Assembly (NCBI GenBank): GCA_937885175.1
Contig: CAKZZO010000008.1
Location: 1-50,725, forward strand
Length of the DNA stretch: 50,725 nt
Origin: an uncultured Treponema sp.
GTDB taxonomy: Bacteria; Spirochaetota; Spirochaetia; Treponematales; Treponemataceae
Direction of reading: 5' to 3'
Below, piece after piece: positions 25,929 to 34,726 of this stretch (positions within the stretch are counted from its first letter, which is position 1; each line of letters opens with the position of its first letter). The notes under the pieces were generated by a model. It was not told the origin of the DNA, did no database searches, and saw only the letters and a list, made by a program, of their open reading frames with translations. The position numbers and the translations under genes are program-made.

Positions 25929-26855
25929 TTAATCTATGTAGGGAATCTCAAAATGCATGCGGTCATGGGTGAGCTCAGCGGCAGGATAGACTTCCCTCGC
26001 CTGCTCCAATAACAGATCCAATTCACGGTCAGTATAGCGAGGACTGTAATGAATCATAGCCATGCGCCGCACCTGGGCATCCCTGGCAATAGTCCCTGCC
26101 TGACGCGCCGTCATATGTTTTTTTTCCTTTGCCTGGTCAGCCAAATCATCGGCAAACATACCTTCGCAAATCAAAAGGTCTGAACCGCGCACTTCTTTTG
26201 CAATGGAAGGTAAATACTGTGTGTCAGTCACAAAACTGAATTTTCGCCCGCTTCGGCTTTTTCCCATCACCTGCTCCGGGCTGACTGCGCTGCCATTTTC
26301 TGTCGTAACGCTTTGTCCATGCTGCAATTTGCCCCAGAGGGGACCGCGGGGAACGCCAAGAGCCAAGGCTGCTTCCGGATTAAACTCACCGGGTCGATTA
26401 ACTTCTTCCAGCGTATAGCCTACGCATGTCTTGGTGTGGGAAAGGGGAAATGCCCGGATATAAAAGCCGTCTCCTTCGTGTACCAGGCAGGGAGCCGTGA
26501 TTTCCTTTACGATGACAGGATAATTGATGTACATGTCCAGCACTTTGCGGCTTGTTTCAATATATTCAGCAATTTTTGGCGGTCCATAGATATAGAGAGG
26601 CTCAGTGCGGTCTACCTGTGCAGAAAGCATCATAATGCCGGGAAGCCCCGTCACATGGTCAGCATGGGTATGGGAAACAAAAATGGCATTGATTTTTTTC
26701 CATTTGAGGTTCAGTCTGCGCAAACTGACTTGAGTACCTTCGCCACCATCAAATAAAAACAGGTCTCCATCGCGTCTCAGCAATACAGAGGTAAGGTGAC
26801 GGTAAGGTAAGGGCATCATTCCGCCGCAGCCCAACACAAATGCTTCCATATTCAT
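25929..26855 (-). CDS. rnz: Ribonuclease Z
   Basis: Metallo-beta-lactamase-fold endonuclease that cuts the 3' trailer of tRNA precursors without encoded CCA. Zinc motif HTHADHVTGLPG (HxHxDH) and later histidines (FPLSHTKTCVGY, MIHYSPRY) are present. The 308-residue length is right. This suits the tRNA-Leu in the window, which lacks CCA. The ATG at 26855 has no ribosome site and lies directly at the predicted transcription start; a second in-frame ATG follows six bases later. Confidence 0.94.
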   Translation of the reverse strand: MNMEAFVLGCGGMMPLPYRHLTSVLLRRDGDLFLFDGGEGTQVSLRRLNLKWKKINAIFVSHTHADHVTGLPGIMMLSAQVDRTEPLYIYGPPKIAEYIETSRKVLDMYINYPVIVKEITAPCLVHEGDGFYIRAFPLSHTKTCVGYTLEEVNRPGEFNPEAALALGVPRGPLWGKLQHGQSVTTENGSAVSPEQVMGKSRSGRKFSFVTDTQYLPSIAKEVRGSDLLICEGMFADDLADQAKEKKHMTARQAGTIARDAQVRRMAMIHYSPRYTDRELDLLLEQAREVYPAAELTHDRMHFEIPYID

Positions 26856-26861
26856 AGAGCT

Positions 26862-26890
26862 ATTTTACTGTTTTTTCTAGGATTTTCCAA
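26862..26890 (-). promoter_or_regulatory. rnz promoter, predicted leaderless
   Basis: -35 TTGGAA (26890-26885), 17-base spacer, -10 TAAAAT (26867-26862), then six bases (AGCTCT) and ATG. The +1 position coincides with the A of the start codon at 26855. Confidence 0.65.
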
Positions 26891-26899
26891 GTCTTTGTC

Positions 26900-27787
26900 C
26901 TATTTTCTTTTTGCCCAAGGATCTTCGGTGCCGCCCTTCAAAAGCTCACTCATGTTTACGCCGTAACGGGATTTTGAAGTCCCCTGTAATGACGAAGGAA
27001 TACGAAGGCGCTCATAAGACACATTTGCTTTTGGCTGAGGGTCAAGTTTTTTGCGCTCTGCCTGAATCATTGCGCGGACTTTTGGCGAAAGCCCCGTCAG
27101 TGCAAGCGCACTATCCAAAAGAGCCTTCTTTGCCTCCACTTCTGCTGCTGAAAGATTATTGGCTTCCGTATAAAGACGGATTGCCGCAAGGTCATCACTT
27201 GCCCTGCTGAAAAATGGATGAGGATTGGGAATGTAGCCAGTCTGCACCTTCTGATTTTTTTCATCCCTTGAATCCAAATAGGACACCTTCAGATAGTCCA
27301 GAAAAAATTCATCATCGTGCAAGGCAATAATCGTATTTGCAGGAATTGAAAGGCGATTTTCTGAAGGCTGGCTCTGCGTATCCTGCATTGAAAGAGAAAA
27401 AGGCATTGAGTCAACGAGCAGTACAGGAAGAGCCCGTAGAACAAGGAAATCTTCCTGCACCCACAGGTCGCTTCCGTCACCCTCTCCTGTTGAAACGTGA
27501 ACATAGTTTCGCAAGACGGTATCTTTTGTATTGAGGCATTGCAATTTGCTTTCTACAAGATGGTCTTTTGCCTTCTTATCGCTATTCGGGTATGCAAGCA
27601 GTGCCTGACCCAGGGGCAAATCGGAAAGATAGTTCATGCATCCGTCTTCGCCCAAAGTCCAGTAAGCACCGCCCAAAGCGACAGCATGAATGGGCTGAGG
27701 CTCGATGGGCGGATTTTTCTTGCAGGATGCGACACATAAAAGGATGGCGACTAAAAATACCCAATGAAAGATACCGAAATTTCGCAA
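26900..27787 (-). CDS. Lipoprotein of unknown function
   Basis: A 295-residue lipoprotein with signal peptide ending in LLCVASC, then a KKNPPIEPQP linker. The middle contains a small beta-rich module (RLSIPANTIIALHDDEFFLDYLKVSYLD) that resembles a bacterial SH3 domain, then a helical segment (about 205-245). The start is TTG at 27787, supported by AGGAAG eight bases upstream; no ATG precedes the signal peptide. It follows the aldolase gene by three bases and is surely cotranscribed. Its role is unknown. Confidence 0.75.
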   Translation of the reverse strand: MRNFGIFHWVFLVAILLCVASCKKNPPIEPQPIHAVALGGAYWTLGEDGCMNYLSDLPLGQALLAYPNSDKKAKDHLVESKLQCLNTKDTVLRNYVHVSTGEGDGSDLWVQEDFLVLRALPVLLVDSMPFSLSMQDTQSQPSENRLSIPANTIIALHDDEFFLDYLKVSYLDSRDEKNQKVQTGYIPNPHPFFSRASDDLAAIRLYTEANNLSAAEVEAKKALLDSALALTGLSPKVRAMIQAERKKLDPQPKANVSYERLRIPSSLQGTSKSRYGVNMSELLKGGTEDPWAKRK

Positions 27788-27790
27788 AAC

Positions 27791-28771
27791 TTACACTTCC
27801 TGTTCGGTCATTTCCTTGTAGAATTCTGCGTAATCCTCTCTCTTTTCATTGGTAAAGGCAATCGCCGTGCGCGGATGTTGATTCAAGAGACCGGTTACAA
27901 GATACTGCAAGTCATAGCCCCACATGATGCCGTCTTTCTTGAGCTTGAGCATATGCTTTTCAATGAATTTGAGCACATGGAAGACATTGTACTTGGGGTT
28001 GTGAAGGAAGCCCAAAAGATTTTCCATGGAGCAGTTTCCCGCACCGCGTCCCATGCCATTGTAGGTGGCATCAAGCCAGTCCACGCCGTCACCAACCGCT
28101 TCAATGGTGTTTGCAAAGGCAAGCTGCTGATTGTTGTGGGCGTGAATGCCCAGTTTTTTCTGATATTTGTCCGCATATTCCTTGTAGAGGCTTGCAATAC
28201 GCTGCATCTGTTCAGGATATATAGAACCAAAGCTATCCACGATGTAGATGGTATCAACAGGAGATTTTCCCAGCATGTCCAGTGCAACGCGGATGTCACC
28301 TTCCTGAGCAGTAGAAATGGCCATGATATTACAGGTAACTTCATAGCCTTTTTTCTTTGCATCTTCAATCATTTCGAGCGCACCGGCAATCTGATGCACA
28401 TAGCAGGCCACACGAATCAAATCCAGCGGTGAATTGGCGCGGTCATGGATGTCTTCCCTAAAGTCACAGCGGCCAACATCTGCCATAACGGCAAGCTTAA
28501 CTTTCTTTTCACTGTTTTCACCAATAACTTTCAGAATATCATCATCATCTGCAAACTTCCATTTGCCGAATTTCTTAACGTCAAACATTTTTTTGGAAGC
28601 CTTGTAGCCCACTTCCATATAGTCTACACCCGCATCAATATTAGCCTGATACAAATCCTTTACAAAGGAGTCTGTAAAATAAAAATCATTGCACAAGCCG
28701 CCGTCACGCAAGGTGGCATCAATCACGCGAATAGAATCTCTGTATCCCAGTAATGAGGAAATTTCTTTCAT
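27791..28771 (-). CDS. DRE-TIM metallolyase (HMG-CoA lyase / 4-hydroxy-2-oxovalerate aldolase-like)
   Basis: Aldolase-type TIM barrel. The family signature DATLRDGG lies near residue 17, the metal-binding HAH is in GIHAHNNQ, and the glycine-rich MGRGAGN segment follows. These are shared with isopropylmalate/homocitrate synthases and 4-hydroxy-2-oxovalerate aldolase, but at 326 residues without a regulatory domain it is closer to the single-domain lyases. The frame is open to 28822, but ATG 28771 is preceded by GGAG at the correct spacing and starts six residues before the conserved core region. The substrate cannot be predicted. It is followed three bases later by a lipoprotein gene. No clear promoter was found in the 128 bases upstream. 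Confidence 0.85.
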   Translation of the reverse strand: MKEISSLLGYRDSIRVIDATLRDGGLCNDFYFTDSFVKDLYQANIDAGVDYMEVGYKASKKMFDVKKFGKWKFADDDDILKVIGENSEKKVKLAVMADVGRCDFREDIHDRANSPLDLIRVACYVHQIAGALEMIEDAKKKGYEVTCNIMAISTAQEGDIRVALDMLGKSPVDTIYIVDSFGSIYPEQMQRIASLYKEYADKYQKKLGIHAHNNQQLAFANTIEAVGDGVDWLDATYNGMGRGAGNCSMENLLGFLHNPKYNVFHVLKFIEKHMLKLKKDGIMWGYDLQYLVTGLLNQHPRTAIAFTNEKREDYAEFYKEMTEQEV

Positions 28772-28899
28772 TTTTTTCTCCGTTTTATAACAATTACTGC
28801 AGCAACTACAGTATTTATACACAAGAAAACCTTATGCATTACTCATCATAACGCATTTCAGACTCTTTGTATAGAATCAAAGAAACATAAAGAAGACTT

Positions 28900-30285
28900 T
28901 CATACGCCTTTGATGACTTCATAGAAGAGGCAGTCGTGGGCACACTTTCCCGTAAAGGCTCCTGCACAGGTCGGCATTTTGCTTAGACGCTGAGCCTCAT
29001 CATCGGAGCGCGAAATACGCTTTCGGACATAGCCGATATTTTCAAAATTTGCCTCCTTTCCCTTTTCCATTGCAGCACAGGTATTTATCCACACCACATT
29101 GCAGTCATCATGGGCACAAAGGTCAGAAGACTGGCGGAAATCATAGGAGCCGGTAGAATATGAAGGAACAATAATCAGTGTCAGTTTAAAGCACCTCATA
29201 AGCTGCTCCATATATTTTGTCGTCAAAAAGTCTTTGCAGATAAGGATTGCCATTCTTCCAATTCCCTCGTAATGGAAAATATTCACTACAAGGCTGGAAT
29301 TAATGCCTTCAAGATAACCGTTGCCGTTCTGTTCCACACGGAAGGGATTTTGCTTTCCTTGTCGGCAAACTACAGAGCCATGATTATCCAAAATGGTAAC
29401 CATATTGCGGTTATTTTTCCAGAAAGACGGCAGTATGATAAGTGAAGGAATTGTTTTCTGCGCGGATGAAGAAAGTGCATGGATTTTTTGGATAATATAC
29501 TCCTCCATGGCAGGGTTTCCCAGCATTTCAGGAAAAACAATGATGTCGCTGTCTTTTTTTCCAGCCTCAAGGATTTTATTCCATATCAGGTCATTATCTT
29601 TTTCATAATCAAAGCCCTGATAATCAATTTTAAAATACTGCACCTTGCTTTCATCATACATGGAAACCGTAAAATGAGCTTCCCTTCTGAGTGGTGTAGC
29701 GGCAATCTTGAGAAAGTGTTTTTCAGCAAAATGAGGAAAAAACGACTGGGACAAAAAGAAATGCTTGTCAATCAATTCACCCAAAATAGAGTTTTCCATG
29801 AGGAGCAGGTTGAAAAGAAAATTATCCATGCGGTTGTAGTAATGGGAAAGCCTGCGCTTACGTTCCCAAATACAGGAGCAGCGCGGCAAAAGGCCAATAC
29901 CAGTTGCCTCACGATTGGTGTTAAGAACCACAGAAAAATCATCTTTTTGAAATTCAGCAGTCTGAACCCGGAGAACCGTTTCAAGCGCGTCGTCAAGAAG
30001 CTGTGCCAAACCGACGACGGCAAAATAATCGCCTTCCTTTTTAATATCATCTGCAAAAGCAAGCAAGGAAGCCAAAAAATCTTCAGTAAGCGATTTCTGG
30101 CTTAACTGCAATACTTCATTGTCTGCAGAAAGAAGTCCTCCAACGCGACTATTGACAAGCGAATAGATTCGTTCTTTTTCAGAACGTGAGATGCAACTGT
30201 ATTTTACAAAGAAATCTTCTGTACAAGAACTGATAACATATGAGCAAAGTTCAGCCACAAGATTATAGATTTTGTGCATAGCCAC
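28900..30285 (-). CDS. Nitrilase-superfamily (carbon-nitrogen hydrolase) protein with novel N-terminal region
   Basis: Residues about 200-455 carry the nitrilase fold with the full catalytic triad: glutamate 253 in IVFPEML, lysine 311 in RQGKQNPF, cysteine 350 in AILICKDF. Residues 1-200 are mostly helical and not recognised. Single-domain nitrilases have 260-300 residues, so this 461-residue form is unusual. The start is a GTG five bases after the SpoIIE stop, with an alternative ATG six bases further at 30279. It is the last gene of an operon with a SpoIIE phosphatase and a PnrA-like lipoprotein. An amidase in a signalling operon is unexpected. The substrate is unknown. Confidence 0.75.
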   Translation of the reverse strand: MAMHKIYNLVAELCSYVISSCTEDFFVKYSCISRSEKERIYSLVNSRVGGLLSADNEVLQLSQKSLTEDFLASLLAFADDIKKEGDYFAVVGLAQLLDDALETVLRVQTAEFQKDDFSVVLNTNREATGIGLLPRCSCIWERKRRLSHYYNRMDNFLFNLLLMENSILGELIDKHFFLSQSFFPHFAEKHFLKIAATPLRREAHFTVSMYDESKVQYFKIDYQGFDYEKDNDLIWNKILEAGKKDSDIIVFPEMLGNPAMEEYIIQKIHALSSSAQKTIPSLIILPSFWKNNRNMVTILDNHGSVVCRQGKQNPFRVEQNGNGYLEGINSSLVVNIFHYEGIGRMAILICKDFLTTKYMEQLMRCFKLTLIIVPSYSTGSYDFRQSSDLCAHDDCNVVWINTCAAMEKGKEANFENIGYVRKRISRSDDEAQRLSKMPTCAGAFTGKCAHDCLFYEVIKGV

Positions 30286-30289
30286 AAGC

Positions 30290-31933
30290 CTATTTCCAAA
30301 TAAAATTCAGCAGGGTAATATCATCAAACTGTTCTGCTTCACCAACAAAGGTATCAATTGACTTCCGCACGGAAACCAATGTTTCTGGAGCAGTCAGATT
30401 TTCAGTACCCGGCATGGCAGCCAAGAGCCTGTCCTCGCCAAAAAGTTCTTCTTTTGCATCCGTTGCTTCCGTAACACCATCGGTGTAAACCAACAAACGG
30501 TCACCCTTTTCCATGGTAATGGTATGCTCCGTATAGGGAAGTCCTTCCATACCGCCCAGAACAAAATTCGGCTTTGTCTTTACGAAACTGAATTCACCCT
30601 TATGATAAAGCACGGGATAAGGATGTCCCGCATTAACAAAACGCAATTCTCCCGTGCTGAAGGTAAGAATGCCCAGCCAGCAGGTTACAAAGAGACCGCT
30701 TTCATTTCCCTTGCAGAGCTGGTCATTGGTAGCGGAAAAGATTTCTGCAGGAGACAGACGCTGAACAGAATGAGAATCCAGCAAAGTCTTGGCAACAACC
30801 ATAAACAAAGCCGCAGGAACGCCCTTACCAGAAACATCGCCAACAACCATCATCAAATGATCATCGTCAAGCAGCATATAGTCATACAGGTCGCCACCAA
30901 CCTCTTTTGCAGGATCCATGCTGGCAGAAAGGTCAAAATCCGTGCGCTCAGGATATGCAGGATATGTCTTTGGCAGCATGTCCGCCTGAATTTTCGTCGC
31001 AACATTCAGCTCGGTACTGATACGTTCTTTTTCCGCCGTAACTGAAGTGAGTTTTGTAATATAATTGTTGATGTCCTCGCTCATCGCCTCAATGGATTTT
31101 GCAAGGAGTCCCATTTCATCATGGTTACGTATTTTTTTAATGATGCCCGACAATGCATTGTGCTGGGCAAAATATTCCGTTTCCTGTGTAATGACGTTTA
31201 CCGGACGAATAACCGAATACCAGAGGGATAAGCCATAGAGGATGATGAACACAAGAGAAATAATCAATCCGACAAAAAAGATTGTCCGCTGATAGTCTTT
31301 TTGCAGGGCAAGAACCTCGTCCATTGATTTTTCAACGCTGAGCATGGCAACAACATTGTTGTATGAATCACGAATAGGAATGGCTGTTGTAACATGACCG
31401 CTGACTGAACCAAAAAGCATTTTTTTTGAAACATCACCATTTTCATTGGTGTAGGTATATTCGGTAAAGGCACGCCCCAAAAGCATGAGTTTCTTCATGT
31501 TTACCAGGGTTTTCTTATCCAGGTTGGTAAGCATTTCCGGCTCACCCAAATTGTATATTCTGATTTTATCTGCAAGACGGGCGTTTACGCAGTGATATAT
31601 ATATTCCTGCAGGTTATAGCGCGACGTGTCAGGAACAGATACCATAAGCGCCTGCAAGTCAGCAACGTTTACAACCTCGTTCAGTTTGGCATAGGTTTCG
31701 TGCCAGGCCTGATCCTTAAACTGTGAATTTACATAATCGTCAATCAAGTCTCCATCAATATAGGATGCGGCTATATAGGCAAATTCCATGGTTGTCCGGT
31801 TATATTGCTTCTCAAAGACAGACTTAAAGTGCTGATAGCCGACAATACTAAGGATAATATACAGAAGTACACCAAAGGAAATGGCTCCTCCGAGTAACTT
31901 TCCTCCCAGGACGGAAAAATAACGTAACTTCAT
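30290..31933 (-). CDS. Membrane-bound SpoIIE/RsbU-type PP2C phosphatase with extracytoplasmic sensor and HAMP
   Basis: Signalling phosphatase of 547 residues. Transmembrane helices at 12-34 and about 208-230 enclose a sensor region of about 170 residues that looks cache-like. A HAMP segment (about 230-285) is followed by a short coiled coil and the PPM phosphatase domain with its metal-binding aspartates: GGDLYDY, VGDVSGKGVPAALFM, YTDGVTEA and QFDDITLL. Such enzymes dephosphorylate anti-anti-sigma (STAS) proteins. None is encoded here. Its ATG overlaps the PnrA-like stop (ATGA). The ligand sensed might be delivered by that lipoprotein. Confidence 0.93.
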   Translation of the reverse strand: MKLRYFSVLGGKLLGGAISFGVLLYIILSIVGYQHFKSVFEKQYNRTTMEFAYIAASYIDGDLIDDYVNSQFKDQAWHETYAKLNEVVNVADLQALMVSVPDTSRYNLQEYIYHCVNARLADKIRIYNLGEPEMLTNLDKKTLVNMKKLMLLGRAFTEYTYTNENGDVSKKMLFGSVSGHVTTAIPIRDSYNNVVAMLSVEKSMDEVLALQKDYQRTIFFVGLIISLVFIILYGLSLWYSVIRPVNVITQETEYFAQHNALSGIIKKIRNHDEMGLLAKSIEAMSEDINNYITKLTSVTAEKERISTELNVATKIQADMLPKTYPAYPERTDFDLSASMDPAKEVGGDLYDYMLLDDDHLMMVVGDVSGKGVPAALFMVVAKTLLDSHSVQRLSPAEIFSATNDQLCKGNESGLFVTCWLGILTFSTGELRFVNAGHPYPVLYHKGEFSFVKTKPNFVLGGMEGLPYTEHTITMEKGDRLLVYTDGVTEATDAKEELFGEDRLLAAMPGTENLTAPETLVSVRKSIDTFVGEAEQFDDITLLNFIWK

Positions 31934-33027
31934 TGCTTAGCCACCGTCTGAAGAATCTTATATGCTTCTTTTGCATCATTCCGAACACTCAAGACCTTTA
32001 TGTGGTCTGTAATGATACTTGCCATAATGCCTGCCAGTTTTTTCTGTGCAGCCTGAGAAAAATCAGGATTTGTAGAAGTATAGCCTACTGCGCTCTCTTT
32101 TAACCCTAAAACCATAGTACCGGATACGAATGTATTTTTATTTACGCGGGTAAGGCCATAGTTTACGGCAACATCAACTCGCTTGACCATGGATGTAAGC
32201 ACCGCTGACTTTCCAACTCCGTAGTAACCTTCCTCAAACTGATCCAAATCTACCCCAATCGCCCAGACATTTTTTCCCTGCTTTCTGCGGGCCACCGCCT
32301 GGGCAATAGTTCCATTTCCTGACGCACCGGCCGCGGAAAAGATTGCATAGACCTCATTGCTGTCATACCATTTTTTTGCAACAGCCGCTGCCAGTTCAGG
32401 TTTCGCCCAGTCCCCCACATAATGCTCGTAAATCACCGCATCAGGAAAAACTGACCGGATTCCCTGTACAAAACCTACTTCAAAATCATCAATAGTCGCA
32501 CTGGATACACCGCCAATAAAGCCAAAACGTGGATTCTGAACGCCTTCTTCCTGTGCCTGCAGTGCCGCAGCCACACCAACCAAATAGGAACCTTCCTCTG
32601 TTGCAAAAAGAAAACTCAACACATTTGAGGCATTATCAACATTACAGTCTATACCGAGAAAACGCTGCTGAGGAAACATGGGGGCAACGTAAGCCAAAGC
32701 CCCTTCCAGGACAAAACCGGTAAGAATAATTAAATCCGGCTCATCCATGACAACCTGCCGAAGTGTAGTAACTCCCAGAGCAGGCTCTCGGCAGGGAACA
32801 ATATCGTAATATATGCCAAAACCTTCCTCTTCACCACGAACATCACCGTAAAAAGAAAGCATTCCTTCCCAGGCAGCAGCATTAAAAGAACGGTCATTGA
32901 CACCCGGCCCATCCGTTACCAGTTTTGCCGTAATAGTCGGCTTAATCCGCCTTTCACACGAGAAAGAGAATGCAATCAAAATACTGGCAGCAAAAAAAAT
33001 CAAAGATTTTTTTATTCGGGCGGACAT
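31930..33027 (-). CDS. BMP-family (PnrA/TmpC-like) substrate-binding lipoprotein
   Basis: Nucleoside-type periplasmic binding protein. The lipobox is FSFSC (cysteine about 24) and the mature protein opens with the family strand VTDGPGVNDRSFNAAAWEG, which in T. pallidum PnrA/TmpC binds purine nucleosides. The remainder (GFVLEGALAYVAPMFPQ, FIGGVSSATIDDFEVGFVQG, AIFSAAGASGNGTIAQA) is typical. The gene is not next to ABC permease genes but sits between an ATPase-like gene and a SpoIIE phosphatase, which suggests a sensing role rather than import. The start follows the upstream stop closely and AAGGAA abuts the ATG. Confidence 0.92.
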   Translation of the reverse strand: MSARIKKSLIFFAASILIAFSFSCERRIKPTITAKLVTDGPGVNDRSFNAAAWEGMLSFYGDVRGEEEGFGIYYDIVPCREPALGVTTLRQVVMDEPDLIILTGFVLEGALAYVAPMFPQQRFLGIDCNVDNASNVLSFLFATEEGSYLVGVAAALQAQEEGVQNPRFGFIGGVSSATIDDFEVGFVQGIRSVFPDAVIYEHYVGDWAKPELAAAVAKKWYDSNEVYAIFSAAGASGNGTIAQAVARRKQGKNVWAIGVDLDQFEEGYYGVGKSAVLTSMVKRVDVAVNYGLTRVNKNTFVSGTMVLGLKESAVGYTSTNPDFSQAAQKKLAGIMASIITDHIKVLSVRNDAKEAYKILQTVAKQ

Positions 33028-33031
33028 TTCC

Positions 33032-33628
33032 TTAAAATACCTTTTTGATGATAATATCTACTTTTGAACCTTTAATGCCGACCAATACGTCATCAGCAAT
33101 ATTTGCGATAATGGATTTTTCCAGCTCGTCCCATTTTTCACCCTTTTCTGCTTCTGCCTTTGCACGGTAGGCCTGCAATGACCATGCCGGATCAGGAAAA
33201 ACAGGAGCAGTGGACATACCCAATGCATAGAAGTCATGGGTTATCGGCATAGAGGCAGAAACCTCTGCATAATCAAGCATCATCATTTCCGCTGCAATGC
33301 GAATCTTATTCATAATGCCAACTGCAGCCGCATTCTTTCCGCTGGTAGAGATTGCAAGCAGTTTTTCACGCTTATCCGCATTTACGATTGAACTGGGAGT
33401 AAGGGAAACATGCAGTTCCACCTTTTTACCTTCGCTTTCAATCCAAAAATCTCCTTCTGCATATTCAAGCAAGGAAGGAACCATGCCAATCAATTCCTCT
33501 GCAAGCAAGCGAAGACGCCCAGTCTGTTTTTCATTATACTCATTGTATACGGCAATTTTTTCCGCTTCTTTCAAGGCTTTTTCCAACGAAAGAGCATCGT
33601 TATTAAGTTTACAAATATCTGACTTCAT
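33032..33628 (-). CDS. Conserved-type protein resembling a degenerate HATPase (RsbW-like) domain
   Basis: A 198-residue cytoplasmic protein. Its first 90 residues have the layout of a histidine-kinase-like ATPase: helix ALKEAEKIAVYNEY, then LRLLAEELIGMVPSLL in the N-box position and a strand pair VELHVSLTP. The asparagine of the N-box and the glycine boxes are not seen, so ATP binding is unproven. A SGKNAAAVGIMNKI segment follows. The second half is proline-rich and has no recognised domain. The gene heads the operon with the PnrA-like lipoprotein and the SpoIIE phosphatase. The ATG coincides with the predicted transcription start and lacks a ribosome site. The fold is inferred. Confidence 0.7.
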   Translation of the reverse strand: MKSDICKLNNDALSLEKALKEAEKIAVYNEYNEKQTGRLRLLAEELIGMVPSLLEYAEGDFWIESEGKKVELHVSLTPSSIVNADKREKLLAISTSGKNAAAVGIMNKIRIAAEMMMLDYAEVSASMPITHDFYALGMSTAPVFPDPAWSLQAYRAKAEAEKGEKWDELEKSIIANIADDVLVGIKGSKVDIIIKKVF

Positions 33629-33634
33629 GACTTT

Positions 33635-33664
33635 AGTATATCACAGAGAATAATTACAGCACAA
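33635..33664 (-). promoter_or_regulatory. Promoter of the signalling operon, predicted leaderless
   Basis: -35 TTGTGC (33664-33659), 18-base spacer, -10 TATACT (33640-33635), six bases (AAAGTC), then ATG at 33628. No Shine-Dalgarno sequence lies upstream. Confidence 0.65.
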
Positions 33665-33673
33665 GTACAAAAA

Positions 33674-34726
33674 TCATCGGCCGCGAATTTTTTTCATCAC
33701 TTTTTTATGCCAAAAGGCCCGCATCTTTTCGGCACAAGTGTACAATCCATACAAACGGCTCAAGGGTATGTCAAAACTGCCGGGACGATGCACCTCCGCC
33801 CCACCCCAGCCTGTCTTAAACAAATACAGACCATGCATAGGATGATTCGGATCGTCTGTAGGAGGAATTCCATAAAAATCATAGACCTTGCAGCCAAATT
33901 TTTTTGCATCACAAATTGCAGTCCACTGGATAAGATAGTTGGGCATAAGGTTCCGCTTTTCATTTGAGGAACAACCGTAGAGGTACACGGCCTCCTCCCC
34001 GGTGCAGAGCGTTATGATTGCCGCAAGGTCATCTCCTTCATGGCTTGCTATATAGAGGGCAATGTCTGTTTCTCCGCCACTTGCCTGTCCCCGTTCCAGC
34101 AAATCCCTGTAGTAGTCCAACGGGTGAATTCCAATACCGTCACGGGCGGCGGTTGTTTTATAGAGTCCGTAAAATGATTCCAGTTCGCGAGAAAAATCAG
34201 GGCTGTCCGCGGTGACTTTGCGGACAGTAACCCCATGTTTCTGGGCATAGCGCACATTGTAACGCCATTTGCTTTTCATCGCGGCAAGCATCTCGTCCTC
34301 CGACTGAGAAACAGCAAGGAGAACGCTGTCCGGCGGCTGAACATCTACACGCGACTTTCTAATATCGGTATGGGAAAGTGCCGCCATATCAGAGACAGTT
34401 GCATTATAGCCGTCTCGCTCTGCTACCGTTGCAAAATCAAGGGGAATATCATAGCGGATGCAAAGCGTATGCTTAGGCAGAAGGAATTTTAATTCTTCGC
34501 TAAAATAGTCAAGCTGCTTAATATAGGCGATGTCCTTTCCTGCCGTCGGTGTGGGAATGCGGGTATCAGGCTCAGGAGCAAGAGGCACATAGGCAAGCGA
34601 CACCTTGAAGAATCCCAGCCTAAATGTACGGATGAGCACGAAAACACCATTGTGCGTAACATGAGTCCAGCCGTGAGCGCATTTAAACTGAACCCACAGC
34701 GGCGACTGCTGAAAATGCTTTGCCAT
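33674..34726 (-). CDS. FemAB/MurM-family aminoacyl transferase (peptidoglycan bridge type)
   Basis: Transfers an amino acid from aminoacyl-tRNA to the peptidoglycan stem peptide, or an acyl group in related GNAT-fold enzymes. Features of the family: opening FQQSPLWVQFK, the MKSKWRYNVRYAQKHGV segment (about residue 155), YGCSSNEKRNLMPNYLIQW and the ending YDFYGIPPTDDPNHPMHGLYLFKTGWGG. The 350 residues are typical, and the long coiled-coil arm of FemA is absent. Its start overlaps the metG stop by one base (TGATG), so it is translationally coupled to a tRNA synthetase. In T. pallidum-type cell walls the bridge is glycine, which would fit but is not shown here. Confidence 0.88.
   Translation of the reverse strand: MAKHFQQSPLWVQFKCAHGWTHVTHNGVFVLIRTFRLGFFKVSLAYVPLAPEPDTRIPTPTAGKDIAYIKQLDYFSEELKFLLPKHTLCIRYDIPLDFATVAERDGYNATVSDMAALSHTDIRKSRVDVQPPDSVLLAVSQSEDEMLAAMKSKWRYNVRYAQKHGVTVRKVTADSPDFSRELESFYGLYKTTAARDGIGIHPLDYYRDLLERGQASGGETDIALYIASHEGDDLAAIITLCTGEEAVYLYGCSSNEKRNLMPNYLIQWTAICDAKKFGCKVYDFYGIPPTDDPNHPMHGLYLFKTGWGGAEVHRPGSFDIPLSRLYGLYTCAEKMRAFWHKKVMKKIRGR

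Noticed and set aside
28900..30285. Idea that the nitrilase-fold protein belongs to an RT-nitrilase (DRT-type) defence system
   Set aside because: The N-terminal 200 residues have no reverse-transcriptase motif such as YxDD, no RT gene is adjacent, and the operon context is signalling.
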